The translations under genes and the position numbers were made by a program. A model generated the notes under the pieces. The model saw nothing but the letters and a program-made list of their open reading frames with translations. It did not search any database and was not told the origin of the DNA. 64,000 nucleotides of DNA from positions 1-64,000 of the forward strand of contig CAKTFJ010000005.1 of the NCBI GenBank assembly GCA_934555825.1. The letters run 5' to 3'. This stretch comes from an uncultured Hyphomicrobium sp. (GTDB lineage Bacteria > Pseudomonadota > Alphaproteobacteria > Rhizobiales > Hyphomicrobiaceae). This document shows positions 62,502-64,000 of the stretch, piece after piece (the first letter of the stretch is position 1; each line of letters begins with the position of its first letter).

Positions 62502-64000
62502 ATGCTCGGGGTTGAACAACTGGAGAGACTTTGGGGCAATCTGCTTGCCCTGGGCCCGAGGCGCCTTGCTGCGCTCGGTGTCGTCGGTCTTGCCGTGTTC
62601 GCTGCGGTTGGGCTTGGCAGCTACTATCTCAGCCGGTCGGATATGGAGACCCTTTACTCCGGTCTCAATTCGCAGGACGTGAGCCGTATCGGCGCGGCGC
62701 TGCGCGAGTCCGGCATTGCCTTCGACGTCAATTCCGAGGGCACGCGAGTTATGGTTCGGCGCGGCGAGACCGCGCAGGCCAGAATGCTTCTGGCGGAAAA
62801 AGGTCTGCCTGCAAGCTCGAACGCCGGTTACGAGCTGTTCGACAAGCTCGGTCCCATCGGTCTCACGTCCTTCATGCAAGAGGTGACGCGCGTCCGGGCC
62901 ATCGAAGGAGAGCTGTCGCGTACCATCCAGGCCATGAAGGGTGTGAAGGCTGCGCGCGTGCACATCGTGCTGCCGGAAACGGGCTCTTTCCGCCGTGGGC
63001 GGCAACCGGCCTCGGCTTCCGTCGTCATTCGGACGGAAGTGGCGGCGGACGCTTCGACTGCGCGCGCCATTCGCCATCTCGTTGCCGCCGCGGTTCCGGG
63101 GCTTACCATCGACGATATCAGCGTTCTTCATACCGACGGCACGGTGCTCGCCTCGGCAGGAGACGGCGCATCGACCGCATCGAGCCGCATGATCGAGCTC
63201 GAAAAGACGATCTCGAAAGATCTCGGCGACAATGTTCGCAAGACGCTCACACCTTATCTCGGGTTCGACAACTTCGAGGTCAGCGTGGCTGCGCGCCTGA
63301 ACATGGACAAGCGCCAGACCAACGAGACGACGTTCGATCCCGATTCACGCGTCGAGCGCTCTCTTCGCGTAGTGAAGGAAAGCGGCAGCCAGCAGGATTC
63401 GACATCGCGCAATCCGGTCGGCGTCGAGCAGAACGTGCCGGATCAAGGTGCGAACGGTGCCGGTGGCGATCAGTCGTTGCGCAAGAACGAACGGCGCGAG
63501 GATCTCAGCAATTTCGAGCTGAATTCGAAGACGACATCGACGATCAGCGAAGGCTATCGCATCGACGCCCTGACGATCGCCGTCGTCGTAAACCGGAAGC
63601 GACTCTTGGAGACGCTCGGGGTTTCGGCTGACCCAGATGCGGTTCAGGCGCAGATTAAAGAGATGGAACGCCTTGTCGCGACGGCGGCGGGCGTGGACAC
63701 CGAGCGCGGCGATCAGATCAGCGTGGTCGCTGTCGAGTTTGCCGAGGATTCTCGCTTGGCCGACATGTCCGGCTCGGCAAACCTGGTGGGGCCGCTGATC
63801 GGGCTTGCGACGGGGCTTATCAAGGCGCTCACCGTGCTCGGCTTGGTCTTCATCGTCGTGATGTTCGGCGTCCGACCGGTCACGCGGGCGCTGCTCGAAC
63901 AGCGTGAGGACCAGGTGGCGGGTGGCGCGTTGGCTGCGGACGGGGAGGCCGATGACGGCTCGCTCCTGACGGCCAACGACGACGGCGATCCAATGCTTGC
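62502..64000 (+). CDS. fliF: Flagellar MS-ring protein FliF (5' part, runs off the window)
   Basis: The frame opens at ATG 62502 (LGVEQLERLWGNLLALGPRR) and stays open to the window end, about 499 codons. A first transmembrane helix (LAALGVVGLAVFAAVGLGSYYL) follows. The ring-building motifs are METLYSGLNSQDVSRIGAALRESGIAF, YELFDKLGPIGLTSFMQEVTRVRAIEGEL and ARVHIVLPE. A second helix (LIGLATGLIKALTVLGLVFIVVMFGV) lies near residues 428-453. The C-terminal FliG-binding tail is beyond the window. It forms the MS ring, and fliG and fliM may follow it. Confidence 0.96.
   Translation, partial: MLGVEQLERLWGNLLALGPRRLAALGVVGLAVFAAVGLGSYYLSRSDMETLYSGLNSQDVSRIGAALRESGIAFDVNSEGTRVMVRRGETAQARMLLAEKGLPASSNAGYELFDKLGPIGLTSFMQEVTRVRAIEGELSRTIQAMKGVKAARVHIVLPETGSFRRGRQPASASVVIRTEVAADASTARAIRHLVAAAVPGLTIDDISVLHTDGTVLASAGDGASTASSRMIELEKTISKDLGDNVRKTLTPYLGFDNFEVSVAARLNMDKRQTNETTFDPDSRVERSLRVVKESGSQQDSTSRNPVGVEQNVPDQGANGAGGDQSLRKNERREDLSNFELNSKTTSTISEGYRIDALTIAVVVNRKRLLETLGVSADPDAVQAQIKEMERLVATAAGVDTERGDQISVVAVEFAEDSRLADMSGSANLVGPLIGLATGLIKALTVLGLVFIVVMFGVRPVTRALLEQREDQVAGGALAADGEADDGSLLTANDDGDPML

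Noticed and set aside
62531..63631. 366-codon plus-strand frame at the end of the window
   Set aside because: It is a shadow of fliF, whose frame opens at 62502 and shows all MS-ring motifs.

Overview
The window is high-GC alphaproteobacterial DNA. Several features place it in the Hyphomicrobiales (Rhizobiales): a Rem/FtcR-type flagellar regulator next to flgE, the flaF-flbT pair, a MotE-like protein, a CheL-type rod-binding protein, three short tandem flagellins, Usg, and the rsmI-yraN-gshB-comM neighbourhood. A Hyphomicrobiaceae-like organism is my best guess, but the sequence alone does not fix the genus.

Positions 1-3928 are an accessory island with visibly lower GC. It interrupts the Mg-chelatase-like AAA gene comM (yifB), whose first 308 codons survive at 3929-4852. 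The island carries a partial hypothetical gene, two coupled small genes, a winged-helix-like protein, an IS1595-family transposase, a divergent DUF6471 protein and a DUF3800 protein. The transposase/DUF6471 pair shares an intergenic region with two TCACC-N6-GGTGA palindromes, each overlapping a ribosome binding site. A third copy lies at the island/comM junction.

Positions 4853-33300 are chromosomal housekeeping DNA: gshB, yraN, rsmI, a LpoA-like lipoprotein, a DUF1287 protein, gluQ, an AlkA-type glycosylase, an HNH nuclease, dsbB, a YqaA-type membrane protein, hemW, rdgB (with an extra C-terminal domain), a VOC protein and rph. The heat-shock genes hrcA, grpE, dnaK and dnaJ follow, then an FMN reductase, pyrF, trmD and a J-like protein. 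Six small genes, mostly for exported proteins, lie between comM and yraN around gshB. About 1.07 kb at 17920-18985 has no convincing gene but holds hairpins and a 15-bp tandem repeat.

Positions 33579-64000 are a flagellar locus. A first forward block runs ftcR-flgE-flgK-flgL-flaF-flbT-flgD-fliQ-flhA-fliR, then FliJ-like, rod-binding, FlgN-like and FliL/MotF-like genes. A reverse block holds a DUF1217 gene, flgF and fliI. Next come motA-fliN-flhB plus an unknown gene, then usg and marC. A second forward block runs flgB-flgC-fliE-flgG-flgA-flgI-motE-flgH-fliL-fliP, followed by three flagellin genes each with its own terminator, and the start of fliF. Many junctions overlap by 1 or 4 bp, indicating translational coupling. 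Three copies of a 49-bp palindromic REP-like element lie in two spacers of this locus. fliM, fliG, motB and fliK are not in the window and presumably lie beyond it.
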